Assembly (NCBI RefSeq): GCF_021431965.1
Contig: NZ_CP090370.1
Span: 2,108,001-2,172,000, forward strand
Length of the DNA stretch: 64,000 bases
Source: Erythrobacter sp. SDW2
GTDB taxonomy: Bacteria; Pseudomonadota; Alphaproteobacteria; Sphingomonadales; Sphingomonadaceae
Direction of reading: 5' to 3'
Shown here: positions 34,413 through 42,350 of the stretch, in pieces
Layout of the letters: each line of letters starts with the position of its first letter
Position numbering within the stretch: the stretch's first letter is position 1
The notes under the pieces: model-generated
The model's database searches: none
What the model was told of the DNA's origin: nothing
Seen by the model: only the letters and a program-made list of their open reading frames with translations
Position numbers and translations under genes: made by a program

Positions 34413-36355
34413 GCCACACCTTCCCGTCCTCTGCGGATGGCAATCTGGCGCATAACCTCGCGTTTGCGCAGGTGCCCGATGACATGGCCAAGCATGGCCA
34501 GCACCCCGCCAAGCGCGATCAGCAGCCCCCCATACCAGATCATCGTCACAAACGGCTTCCACCACAGCCGCAACTGCCAGCGGCCATCCTCGGTCGCATC
34601 GCCGAGCACTGCGTAAAGCTGGCCGTTCCAGCGAGTCTCCAGCGCAGCTTCGGTCGTATCCTGCACCGGATCGGTAAAGGTCCGCGCCTGGGGTTTGAGC
34701 ACATGCACCGCGCCGCCATTGCTGAGCGAGAGACTTGCCTCCAACGCGGTCCAGTTAGGGCCCGCGGTTGGCGTGACGCTGTCGAGAGTCACGATCCAGT
34801 CACCGACGACAGTCTTCTCTCCCGGGCTGAGCGCAGCAAGCTTTTCACGTGTGAAAGCCGCCTCGCTCGCCATTCCGAACAGGGACACAGCAACGCCAAA
34901 ATGTGCCAGCACCATGCCCCAGGTCGGCAGCGGCAACCGGCGCAGGTTGCGCCCGACCAGCGGCTGCAGGCTGGCCACGGCCAGCGCAGCGGCCAGTGCC
35001 AGACCGAGGGTCGGCAGGACACCATGCCCGCCCAGCAATCCGCCGAGGACGAGCGCAGCAACCAGAACGGCAGCAGTGAGCGCGACAGGCCTTGTCACCC
35101 GGCCGAGACAGTCCTTCCGCCAGCGCAGCAGTGGCCCGACGCACAGCACCAGCACCAGGGGAACGAAGAACACCGCGCTGACAGGATTGAAATATGGTGG
35201 CCCGACCGAAACCCGCGTACCCATTGCCTCGGTCAGCAAAGGATACAGCGTGCCGAGCAGCACCACACCGAGGATCGCGCTGAGCATGACATTGTTGAAC
35301 ACCAGCGCACTCTCGCGGCTCGCCATGGAGAAACGTTCGCCCTCGGCAATGCTGCCCGAACGGAGCGCAAACAGGGTCAGCGAACCACCAATATAGATCG
35401 CCAGCAAGATAAGTATGAAAAAGCCCCGCTCGGGATCGACCGCGAAAGCGTGGACGCTCGTCAACACGCCGGAGCGCACAAGGAAGGTGCCGAGCATGCT
35501 CATCGAGAAGGCGATGACGCCAAGCATCACCGTCCAGGTCCGCAATGCGTCGCGATTGGCCAGCACGCTCACCGAATGCAGCAGCGCGGTTGCCGCCAGC
35601 CATGGCATAAGCGAGGCGTTCTCGACCGGATCCCAGAACCAGTATCCACCCCAGCCGAGTTCGTAATAGGCCCAGTAGGATCCCGCCGTAATGCCGATCG
35701 TCAGGAACACCCACGCGGCGAGCACCCACACTCGCATCGCGCGGGCGAAGTCGGGCGTCACCTGTTTGGTCACCAGCGCGCCGACCACGAAGCTGAAGGC
35801 CACCGAAAGCCCGACATAGCCGATGTAGAGCGTCGGCGGATGGAACGCCAAGCCGATGTCTTGCAACAACGGGTTGAGCCCCGCCCCGGTCAGCGCCGGC
35901 GACGGCAGTCGCTCGAACGGATTCGAGGCAAAAAGCAGGAAAGCAAAGAAGCCCAGCGCAACGAAGCCCTGCGCCGCCAGCGTTGCCTGCATGGTCTTTT
36001 CAGGCAGGCGCTTCTCCAGCCAGGCAATCGCCGCACCGGCCAGAGCCATCACTGTAACCCACAGCAGCATCGAGCCTTCGTGGTTTCCCCATGCCCCGCT
36101 GAGCTTGTAGATCAGCGGCTTGTCGGCATGGGAGTTGGCGGCGACCAGCTTGACCGACAGATCGGTGGTCGCGAATATCCACAGCAGGCAAGCGAAGGCG
36201 ATGGCGAGCATCAGTCCCTGCAGCATGGCGAGCGGACGGGTCAGATGGCCGACTTCTGCCCCTTCCTCGCGGAGTGCCAGCGCACCGCACAGCAATTGGG
36301 CAAGGCTCAGCGCAGCAGCGATCCAGAGCGCGGCAAGACCGGTTTCTGCAATCAC
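34409..36355 (-). CDS. ccmF: Cytochrome c haem lyase subunit CcmF
   Basis: 648 residues, many membrane helices. The tryptophan-rich haem-handling motif is GWGGYWFWDPVENASLMPW, preceded by SGAWGNHEGSMLLW. CcmF takes haem from CcmE and attaches it to apocytochrome c in the periplasm, with CcmH and CcmI. It overlaps ccmE and ccmG by 4 bp each. Confidence 0.97.
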   Translation of the reverse strand: MIAETGLAALWIAAALSLAQLLCGALALREEGAEVGHLTRPLAMLQGLMLAIAFACLLWIFATTDLSVKLVAANSHADKPLIYKLSGAWGNHEGSMLLWVTVMALAGAAIAWLEKRLPEKTMQATLAAQGFVALGFFAFLLFASNPFERLPSPALTGAGLNPLLQDIGLAFHPPTLYIGYVGLSVAFSFVVGALVTKQVTPDFARAMRVWVLAAWVFLTIGITAGSYWAYYELGWGGYWFWDPVENASLMPWLAATALLHSVSVLANRDALRTWTVMLGVIAFSMSMLGTFLVRSGVLTSVHAFAVDPERGFFILILLAIYIGGSLTLFALRSGSIAEGERFSMASRESALVFNNVMLSAILGVVLLGTLYPLLTEAMGTRVSVGPPYFNPVSAVFFVPLVLVLCVGPLLRWRKDCLGRVTRPVALTAAVLVAALVLGGLLGGHGVLPTLGLALAAALAVASLQPLVGRNLRRLPLPTWGMVLAHFGVAVSLFGMASEAAFTREKLAALSPGEKTVVGDWIVTLDSVTPTAGPNWTALEASLSLSNGGAVHVLKPQARTFTDPVQDTTEAALETRWNGQLYAVLGDATEDGRWQLRLWWKPFVTMIWYGGLLIALGGVLAMLGHVIGHLRKREVMRQIAIRRGREGVA

Positions 36356-36813
36356 GAGGCCGGGGTTTCCTCGAGCGTCGCTGGCGTCTGGTGCCCCTGC
36401 ATGTCCTGCAATTCGCGCGGGACATAGTTCTCGTCATGCTTGGCGAGGAGGTTGTGGGCGACAAATGTGCCGTTGGCCTGATACTTGCCCTCTGCAACCA
36501 CGCCAGACCCCTCGACGAATAGGTCGGGCAGGATCCCGGAATAGCGCACCGGCACGGTTGCCTCGCCATCCCCGACCACAAATGCCACAGTGACCCCGTC
36601 AGACTGGGTCTTGATGGAACCCAGCTGCACCATGCCGCCCAGCCGTACGGCCTGCGAGGGTGCCGGTTTCTCGACGGTAATCTGGCTCGGCGTATAGAAA
36701 TAGTTCGCCTGGTTGCGCAGCGCCCATGCCGCCAGCAGCCCTGCGCCGAGCAGCGCAATCAGCGCGATCACGACCAGCACGAGCCGCTGGTGCTTGGCCT
36801 TGAGTCCGCTCAT
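36352..36813 (-). CDS. ccmE: Haem chaperone CcmE
   Basis: 153 residues: an N-terminal membrane anchor (about 10-32), then an OB-fold periplasmic domain. The covalent haem-binding His126 and Tyr130 lie in LAKHDENYVP, so this is the histidine-type CcmE. It carries haem from CcmC to CcmF. It overlaps ccmD and ccmF by 4 bp. Confidence 0.96.
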   Translation of the reverse strand: MSGLKAKHQRLVLVVIALIALLGAGLLAAWALRNQANYFYTPSQITVEKPAPSQAVRLGGMVQLGSIKTQSDGVTVAFVVGDGEATVPVRYSGILPDLFVEGSGVVAEGKYQANGTFVAHNLLAKHDENYVPRELQDMQGHQTPATLEETPAS

Positions 36814-36953
36814 TTGCCTCTCACCCTATCCCGTCGCGCCTCGGCACGCTTCATAGCGATCCAGCTCCAGACTACGGTTGCCAGCGTGCCAGCAATGCCC
36901 AGCGCATAGGCCGCGATCACGAAGTCCCACTGATCCAGTGCCTCACGCATCAT
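36810..36953 (-). CDS. ccmD: Haem exporter accessory protein CcmD
   Basis: 47 residues with one membrane helix (FVIAAYALGIAGTLATVVWSW) and a basic tail (KRAEARRDRVRGK), the standard CcmD layout. CcmD helps release holo-CcmE from CcmABC. The start is ATGATG; the first ATG overlaps the ccmC stop by 4 bp. Its size makes it easy to miss. Confidence 0.9.
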   Translation of the reverse strand: MMREALDQWDFVIAAYALGIAGTLATVVWSWIAMKRAEARRDRVRGK

Positions 36954-37672
36954 GCGGCCTCCATCGCTCTGCGGCGCAGCCGCGCTTCGGCCTGGATGTC
37001 GGCCAGCAGCGCCCGCATCCGTGCCAGCACCACACCGCCGAAGATCAAGGAGAAGCCTATGGTGGCGATTAGCAGGGGCCACAGGAATTCAGGCGCGATG
37101 GCGCTCTTGCCCATGGTGATCGATGGCGGCTGATGGAGCGAGTTCCACCACACCACGCTGCGGTTGATGATCGGGATGTTGATCGCGCCTACCAGCCCGA
37201 AGATGGCCGGGATGCGCGACGATGCGCCTTCACGCTCGCTCGCCTGCGCCAGCGCGAGGTAGGCGGCGTAGAGGAACAGCAACACCAGCATGCTGGTCAG
37301 CCGCCCGTCCCACACCCACCAGGTGCCCCAGGTCGGGCGCCCCCAGATCGATCCGGTGGCAAGACAGATGGCGGTAAAGACCATTCCGGGCACTGCCGCC
37401 GCGCGCGCCGCAATGGCCGCGAGCGGATGGCGCCAGACGAGGAACACAAGGCTCGAAATCGCAATCGCTGTCCAGCCGCCCATGCCGAGCCATGCGGCCG
37501 GGACATGCAGATAGAGGATGCGAACAGTCTCGCCCATCAGCCGGTCGGGTGAGACCTGCGTCAGCCCCCACCACAGCGCGCCGCCGGTCACCAACAAACC
37601 GCTCACGAGCAGCAGCGGAGTCAGCCAGCTGGCAAGCGACAGGAACCGTTTGGGATTGGCGAAAGCGTGCAT
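36950..37672 (-). CDS. ccmC: Haem transporter/handling protein CcmC
   Basis: 240 residues, six membrane helices, with the WWD haem motif WGTWWVWDGRLTSMLVL between histidine-bearing loops. It forms the haem-CcmE adduct. It is the first gene of ccmC-D-E-F-G-H-I on the minus strand. The ATPase and permease ccmA and ccmB are not in this window, so they must be encoded elsewhere. Confidence 0.96.
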   Translation of the reverse strand: MHAFANPKRFLSLASWLTPLLLVSGLLVTGGALWWGLTQVSPDRLMGETVRILYLHVPAAWLGMGGWTAIAISSLVFLVWRHPLAAIAARAAAVPGMVFTAICLATGSIWGRPTWGTWWVWDGRLTSMLVLLFLYAAYLALAQASEREGASSRIPAIFGLVGAINIPIINRSVVWWNSLHQPPSITMGKSAIAPEFLWPLLIATIGFSLIFGGVVLARMRALLADIQAEARLRRRAMEAA

Positions 37673-37740
37673 CTGGATAGGCCTGCGGGGCCTCTACCCC
37701 GCCCGCTCGCCGCCCGCAAGCAGGACCGGAGGCGGTATCG

Positions 37741-38814
37741 TCAACGCCCGATCAGCTGCTGCGCCATCCGGTCGGCAACGACATCCGATGACACGCCGCT
37801 GCGCTCGCTTTCCTGCCAGATCTGGACCAGTCGCTCGGGGATCTGGGCGATGCGTTTGCGCACCTCGTTGATCCCGCCGGCGTTGCCCGACTGGCGGTCG
37901 AGATACTCCTGCGCCACGCTGATGATGCCGCCAGCGTTGATGACATAGTCGGGTGCGTAAAGGATGCCGCGCGCCGCCAGCATCTCGCCATGTTTGGCGC
38001 GGGCAAGCTGGTTGTTGGCGCCACCTGCCACGATCGGGCAGTCGAGCCGGGCGATGCCCTCGTCATCGAGTATCGCGCCGAGTGCGTTGGGGCTGAAGAC
38101 GTCGCAAGCCACGCTCATGATGGCATCAGGAGCAACCGCATTGCCGCCTAGTTCCTGCGCCAGAATGGCAGCACGCTGCTCGCTGATATCCGCAAGGGTC
38201 AGTCTGGCCCCGTCCTTGGCCAGCAGGCGAGCCACCCCGCTGCCGACGCTGCCGGTGCCCTGCAGCGCAACATGGACTCGCGCAACGCTGTCCTTGCCGA
38301 GATTGTGCTTCACAGCGGCCTTGATGCCGAGATAAATGCCCATCGCGGTGAAAGGGCCGGGATCGCCGCCCGCCGCGCCTTCGCCCGCGACGGGAAGCCC
38401 GGAAACATGGCTCGTGCGCTGCGAGACCGCGACCATGTCAGCCTCGCTGATGCCGACGTCTTCAGCTGTCACATAACGCCCGCCCAGCGCCTCGACGGCA
38501 TCACCGAAGGCAGCGAGCATTTCCGGCGTCTTGGTCTTGTCCGAATCGGCGAGGATAACCGCCTTGCCGCCGCCCATAGGCAGGCCGGCCATGGCGTTCT
38601 TGTAGCTCATTCCACGGCTGAGGCGCAGCGCATCGCGCATCGCCGCCTTCGGCTCGGCATAATGCCAGAACCGGGTGCCGCCCGCTCCGGGACCAAGATG
38701 GGTCGAATGCAGCGCGATAATCGCGGTCAGGCCACTGCTGCGGTCGTGCACGAGCTGCACCAGCTCGTGATCGTCGTAATCCGCTTCGGTCCAGAAAGCC
38801 GTCATCGCGTTCAT
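37741..38814 (-). CDS. Leu/Phe/Val-type amino acid dehydrogenase
   Basis: 357 residues in the Glu/Leu/Phe/Val dehydrogenase superfamily. The catalytic lysine region is GMSYKNAMAGLPMGGGKAVI, and the NAD-binding Rossmann domain opens with ALQGTGSVGSGVARLL. These enzymes interconvert branched-chain or aromatic L-amino acids and 2-oxo acids with NAD+ and ammonia; which substrate is preferred cannot be read by eye. An AGGGG site lies close before the ATG at 38814; a second ATG three codons later is possible. It lies 51 bp downstream of tRNA-His on the same strand. Confidence 0.88.
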   Translation of the reverse strand: MNAMTAFWTEADYDDHELVQLVHDRSSGLTAIIALHSTHLGPGAGGTRFWHYAEPKAAMRDALRLSRGMSYKNAMAGLPMGGGKAVILADSDKTKTPEMLAAFGDAVEALGGRYVTAEDVGISEADMVAVSQRTSHVSGLPVAGEGAAGGDPGPFTAMGIYLGIKAAVKHNLGKDSVARVHVALQGTGSVGSGVARLLAKDGARLTLADISEQRAAILAQELGGNAVAPDAIMSVACDVFSPNALGAILDDEGIARLDCPIVAGGANNQLARAKHGEMLAARGILYAPDYVINAGGIISVAQEYLDRQSGNAGGINEVRKRIAQIPERLVQIWQESERSGVSSDVVADRMAQQLIGR

Positions 38815-38865
38815 TGTCCCCTGCCCCTGATATGGGTGGAAATGACTGTGCAAGACGGGGAGAAA

Positions 38866-38943
38866 TGGGGCGATCGAGGGGTCTCGAACCCCCGACCTCC
38901 GGTACCACAAACCGGCGCTCTAACCAACTGAGCTACGATCGCC
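38866..38943 (-). tRNA. tRNA-His (anticodon GTG)
   Basis: Minus-strand cloverleaf. Acceptor GCGATCG pairs with CGATCGC, and an encoded G-1 pairs with discriminator C73, a histidine identity feature; CCA is encoded. The anticodon stem GCCGG/CCGG(A) encloses a loop with GTG, and the T arm is GGGGGTTCGAGACCC. Confidence 0.95.
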
Positions 38944-39135
38944 ACATGCCCCGAACAAGCCGTGTAAGGCGGGGCTGTTACGCCGTTCCGGACACCCGTC
39001 AAGGCCACCCGAACGCGGGGGCGAGCCTGTTGCACAGAGCGGCTTTGATGTGAAGCGAAAAGTGCATTTACAAGGGACGAGCGCAAGATTCTTTCGCGGG
39101 CTTGCGGCAAGCATCGAAGAGGCTAGAGGAACTGC

Positions 39136-39783
39136 ATGCTTCCCGCAGGCGAATCTTCTGCCGAACGCTTGGCGCAGTATGGCGGCGTCCAGCATCTGCC
39201 ATACGACAAGCTCGAACTGTTCCAGCGCAAGGAGTTCCTGCCGCCCGAACTCTGCGCACAATTGATTGAACTGATCGAGGTGAACCGTCGCCCCTCGACC
39301 CTCGCCGATCACAATGGCGACCAGTATTTCCGCACCAGCGAGACCTGCGATCTCGATGCCAACGAACCGGCGGTGCAGCGGCTGGAAGAGCTGCTCCTTG
39401 CCTTGAACGGGATCGACCCTTCCCATGGCGAACCGGTGCAGGGCCAGCGCTATGACGTGGGGCAGGAGTTCAAGGCCCATGTCGACTGGTTCAATCCGCA
39501 CGGACAGGACTGGCAAAAGTATTGCGCCGTCTCGGGCCAGCGGACCTGGACCTTCATGATCTATCTCAACGATGTCGAGGCCGGCGGCGCGACGCGGTTC
39601 AAGGTGCCGAAGAAGAACTTCCAGCCGGAAACCGGGAAGCTGCTGTGCTGGAACAATCGCCGGCTCGATTTGACTGGCGACAAGGTCGGCAACGTCAACA
39701 CCATGCATCACGGCATGAAGGTGCGCAAAGGCGTGAAATATGTGATAACCAAGTGGTATCGCGAAAAGCCGTGGGGATGGTGA
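39136..39783 (+). CDS. Prolyl-4-hydroxylase-like 2OG-Fe(II) oxygenase
   Basis: 215 residues with the P4H-alpha core. The Fe ligands His115 and Asp117 are in KAHVDWFNP, the distal ligand is probably His191 in MHHGMKVRKGVKY, and Lys201 binds 2-oxoglutarate. It lacks a signal peptide, so it acts in the cytosol. Bacterial relatives hydroxylate prolines in proteins such as elongation factors, but the target here is unknown. Its TGA overlaps the start of a DksA-like gene, and a MOSC gene follows, also overlapping. Confidence 0.9.
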   Translation: MLPAGESSAERLAQYGGVQHLPYDKLELFQRKEFLPPELCAQLIELIEVNRRPSTLADHNGDQYFRTSETCDLDANEPAVQRLEELLLALNGIDPSHGEPVQGQRYDVGQEFKAHVDWFNPHGQDWQKYCAVSGQRTWTFMIYLNDVEAGGATRFKVPKKNFQPETGKLLCWNNRRLDLTGDKVGNVNTMHHGMKVRKGVKYVITKWYREKPWGW

Positions 39784-40097
39784 TGACCGATTTTGCCGAG
39801 TTCGAAACCCAGCTGAAAGCCCGCCTTGCCGACCTGCTCGAACGGGCCAATGTGATCGAGGACGATCTGCGCCACCCGCTCGACGCCGATTCGAACGAAC
39901 AGGCGCAGGATCTGGCCGATGATGAAGCGCTCATGGGGGTCGATGCCGTGCTGCGTGACGAGATCCAGCAGATCCGCTTCGCCCTCGCCCGCATCACCAA
40001 CGGCACCTATGGCACCTGCGCCAATTGCGGTGAGCCCATTGGCGAAGCGCGGCTGAAAGCGCGGCCGATCGCGACACGTTGCATCAACTGCGCGTGA
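39783..40097 (+). CDS. DksA/TraR-family C4 zinc-finger protein
   Basis: 104 residues: an N-terminal coiled-coil hairpin (about 5-70) and a C-terminal C4 zinc finger with Cys79, Cys82, Cys100 and Cys103 (TCANC...RCINC). The coiled-coil tip has DADSNEQAQDLADDE, rich in acids like the DksA tip. Such proteins enter the RNA polymerase secondary channel. At 104 residues it is a short DksA paralogue rather than the 150-residue DksA. It is translationally coupled to the P4H-like gene (TGATGA) and to the MOSC gene (GTGA). Confidence 0.88.
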   Translation: MTDFAEFETQLKARLADLLERANVIEDDLRHPLDADSNEQAQDLADDEALMGVDAVLRDEIQQIRFALARITNGTYGTCANCGEPIGEARLKARPIATRCINCA

Positions 40098-40633
40098 CTC
40101 CACGCATCGTCGCGGTTTGTCGTTCCGGCAAGCACCGCTTTTCGAAGCAGCCGTGTAGCGACATCCACGTGATTGCGGGCCTTGGCGTCGAGGGAGATGC
40201 CCACGCCGGGGCGCACGTGCAGCATCTGTCCCGCGTACGCGCCGATCCAACACAGCCAAACTTGCGACAGGTTCACCTGATCCACCAGGAATTGTTCGCG
40301 GAACTGGCCACGAAGGGGTTTGATCTGCGCCCTGGCGATCTCGGCGAGAACATCACCACACTCGGCATCGACCTGCTCGGACTATCGCGCGATAGCATGC
40401 TGCATCTCGGTGGCGAGGTTGTCCTGCGTGTCACGGGACTGCGCAACCCTTGCGCTCAGATCGATGCCTTTGCGCCGGGGCTGCTCCGTGAAGTAGCGTT
40501 CAAGACCTCCCAAGGCATCATCCGGAAAGCTGGCATCATGGCAATTGTCGAGCGGGGTGGTCTGTTGAAGCCCGGCGACCTCATAACCGTTGAACAACCG
40601 GCTGGTCCGCACATCGCGCTTGAACGCGTGTGA
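40094..40633 (+). CDS. MOSC-domain protein
   Basis: 179 residues from a GTG overlapping the preceding stop by 4 bp. MOSC features are GLGVEGDAHAG near the N-terminus, RPGDLGENITT, and the conserved cysteine in GLRNPCAQID. MOSC domains, as in YiiM, mARC and the molybdenum cofactor sulfurase C-terminus, bind Mo cofactor or carry sulfur. Stand-alone proteins like this resemble YiiM, which reduces N-hydroxylated bases. It ends 5 bp before the U-tract of the convergent rpmE terminator. Confidence 0.87.
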   Translation: MTPRIVAVCRSGKHRFSKQPCSDIHVIAGLGVEGDAHAGAHVQHLSRVRADPTQPNLRQVHLIHQELFAELATKGFDLRPGDLGENITTLGIDLLGLSRDSMLHLGGEVVLRVTGLRNPCAQIDAFAPGLLREVAFKTSQGIIRKAGIMAIVERGGLLKPGDLITVEQPAGPHIALERV

Positions 40634-40637
40634 AACG

Positions 40638-40662
40638 AAAAAGGCGGCCCCGTCGGACCGCC
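40638..40662 (-). terminator. Intrinsic terminator of rpmE
   Basis: On the minus strand a GGCGGTCC / GGGGCCGCC stem with a 3-nt loop is followed by TTTTT. It lies 38 bp after the rpmE stop and directly after the convergent MOSC gene. Confidence 0.8.
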
Positions 40663-40699
40663 CTTCCCTCGCAGCTTTCGCTGCAAACTGGTGAAGCGC

Positions 40700-40924
40700 T
40701 TACTTCTTCAGGCTGAGCCCGCCGAAACGCTTGTTGAACTGGGCCACGCGGCCGCCTTCCTGGATCTGCTGCTTGCCGCCGGTCCATGCCGGGTGGCTGG
40801 TCGGATCGATTTCAAGCGCAAGCGTGTCGCCTTCCTTGCCCCAGGTCGAACGGGTCTGGAATTCGGTGCCATCGGTCATCTTGACCGTGATGGTGTGATA
40901 GTCGGGGTGCCCTTCGGCCTTCAT
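40700..40924 (-). CDS. rpmE: 50S ribosomal protein L31
   Basis: 74 residues starting [20 protein letters not shown], ending in the family segment HPAWTGGKQ...VAQFNKRF. It lacks the CxxC zinc cysteines, so it is the zinc-independent form common in alphaproteobacteria. It lies at the far end of the envelope gene cluster behind a 242-bp gap in which I see no gene or clear regulatory element. Confidence 0.96.
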   Translation of the reverse strand: MKAEGHPDYHTITVKMTDGTEFQTRSTWGKEGDTLALEIDPTSHPAWTGGKQQIQEGGRVAQFNKRFGGLSLKK

Positions 40925-41166
40925 GATCTTGGTCCTTCGTAGCTTGTGCCCGGTACCGACCGGGCGCGCTGTGTTCGGAAAGGCGCGCCCTTAGCGGCCT
41001 CTCCAATGAATTGCAACAACGGTCAGCGACTAGCTGACCGCAAGGCCGGAAGCGAAGTCGAAGACGCAGCTGTCCAAAGGACACCTGCAAGGCCACCCGC
41101 AGCGATTGGGCCGACAGGCCCCTTGAGCGAGGATTTCGCGCGCCGGATGGCGTGCGGAAAAACAAA

Positions 41167-41622
41167 TTACGCAGGCGGGTCGGCGATCATGGCGGTGAAT
41201 TCCGCCTCGCTTGTCGTCACCCCTTCGACGCTTGCCGTGCCCCTGAACTTGTACACCCGGCTGCGCTTCTGCGTGAACTCGACTTCGAGATCGAGCAGGC
41301 AACCAGGCGTCACCGGCTTGCGGAACTTGGCGTTCTCGATGCCCATGAAGAATACCAGCTTGCCGGTGCCGGCCAGCTCGAGCGTTTCGATGCCGAGGAT
41401 TGCCGCAGCCTGTGCCATAGCCTCGATCTGCAGCACGCCGGGCATGATCGGCGCGCCGGGGAAATGGCCCTGGAAGAACTCCTCGTTCATGGTCACGGCT
41501 TTCACCGCATGGATGCGCTCGCCCTTGGTCATCGACTTGACCCGGTCGACCAGGAGCAGCGGATAGCGGTGCGGCAATGCCTTCAGCACCCGCTGGATGT
41601 CGTAAGCGCCGGAATCGCTCAT
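41167..41622 (-). CDS. fabZ: 3-hydroxyacyl-ACP dehydratase FabZ
   Basis: 151 residues, hot-dog fold, with catalytic His53 in [12 protein letters not shown] and Glu67 in LQIEAMAQ. It dehydrates 3-hydroxyacyl-ACP in fatty acid synthesis. It follows skp by 26 bp. In most Gram-negative bacteria lpxD sits between skp and fabZ and lpxA follows; both are absent here, which agrees with loss of lipid A in sphingomonads. Confidence 0.96.
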   Translation of the reverse strand: MSDSGAYDIQRVLKALPHRYPLLLVDRVKSMTKGERIHAVKAVTMNEEFFQGHFPGAPIMPGVLQIEAMAQAAAILGIETLELAGTGKLVFFMGIENAKFRKPVTPGCLLDLEVEFTQKRSRVYKFRGTASVEGVTTSEAEFTAMIADPPA

Positions 41623-41648
41623 GTCCGCTGCCCCTGTCGCCTTATCGC

Positions 41649-42350
41649 TTAGCGGCCGCTCGGCTGCTCGGCCGGTTGGGCCGGTTGGGCCGGCTGACCC
41701 TGCGCCTGTGCAGCGCGGGCAGCCTGCTGTGCAGCAGCGATGATCATCTGCTGGATCGTCTGGTGAATTTCCACCACGTCGCGGCGCGGCTGGTAGTTCG
41801 ACGGCGGCGTGGTCGTCACGGCCGGCACCAGCGTGTTGAGCGCGGTGAGGATGTCGCCCGTCACATCGACCCCTTCCGAGGCATACTGGAACGCCTCGGG
41901 CGTCAGCATGATCTGGATGTTCTTGGCCTGGATGACCTGCGACTGCGCGGCGCCATAACGTTCCAGCAGCTGTTCGAGCACATAGTACTGGGCGAGGACG
42001 ATCGGCAGCGAAAGCTGGTCGATCTGGTTTTCCTTGGCTTCGTACTGCTGCCACAGAGCCGGTTGGGCGTCAGCCTCGGCCTGCGTAACATTGCGGTCGC
42101 CATTGGTGTCGAGCCCCTGCGACAGGGTGTTGAGTTCACCGCGCAGCGTGCTGATCTGCTGGATCTGCGTCGCGAAAGCGGTATTGATCGCACTGTAGGC
42201 GCTGATACGCGCCTGCGACTGCAGCAGCACGGCCTCTGGGGCACTGGTGGCAATCCCGGCGACCTGCGCCTGCGCCGGCACTGCCATGGCGCCAGCGGTG
42301 GCGACGGCAAGGGCAACTGCGGCGAGCGAGTTCTTGAGTACGGATTTCAT
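41649..42350 (-). CDS. skp: Skp/OmpH-family periplasmic chaperone
   Basis: 233 residues. The signal peptide is cleaved after about AQAQ (29); a long helical arm region follows, rich in Q and A, and a low-complexity [13 protein letters not shown] tail. Skp holds unfolded outer-membrane proteins in the periplasm for BamA. It starts within the bamA stop (TAATG), so expression is coupled. It is longer than E. coli Skp (161 residues), mainly in the middle and the tail. Confidence 0.87.
   Translation of the reverse strand: MKSVLKNSLAAVALAVATAGAMAVPAQAQVAGIATSAPEAVLLQSQARISAYSAINTAFATQIQQISTLRGELNTLSQGLDTNGDRNVTQAEADAQPALWQQYEAKENQIDQLSLPIVLAQYYVLEQLLERYGAAQSQVIQAKNIQIMLTPEAFQYASEGVDVTGDILTALNTLVPAVTTTPPSNYQPRRDVVEIHQTIQQMIIAAAQQAARAAQAQGQPAQPAQPAEQPSGR

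Noticed and set aside
34331-36427. A 698-codon open frame opposite ccmF/ccmG
   Set aside because: It is antisense to genes with clear haem-handling and thioredoxin motifs. Its translation is Gln/Arg/His-rich low-complexity sequence.
40925-41166. Possible leader element upstream of rpmE
   Set aside because: Short GC-rich inverted repeats occur, but none forms a convincing riboswitch or autoregulatory fold, and no L31 leader of this type is known to me in alphaproteobacteria.
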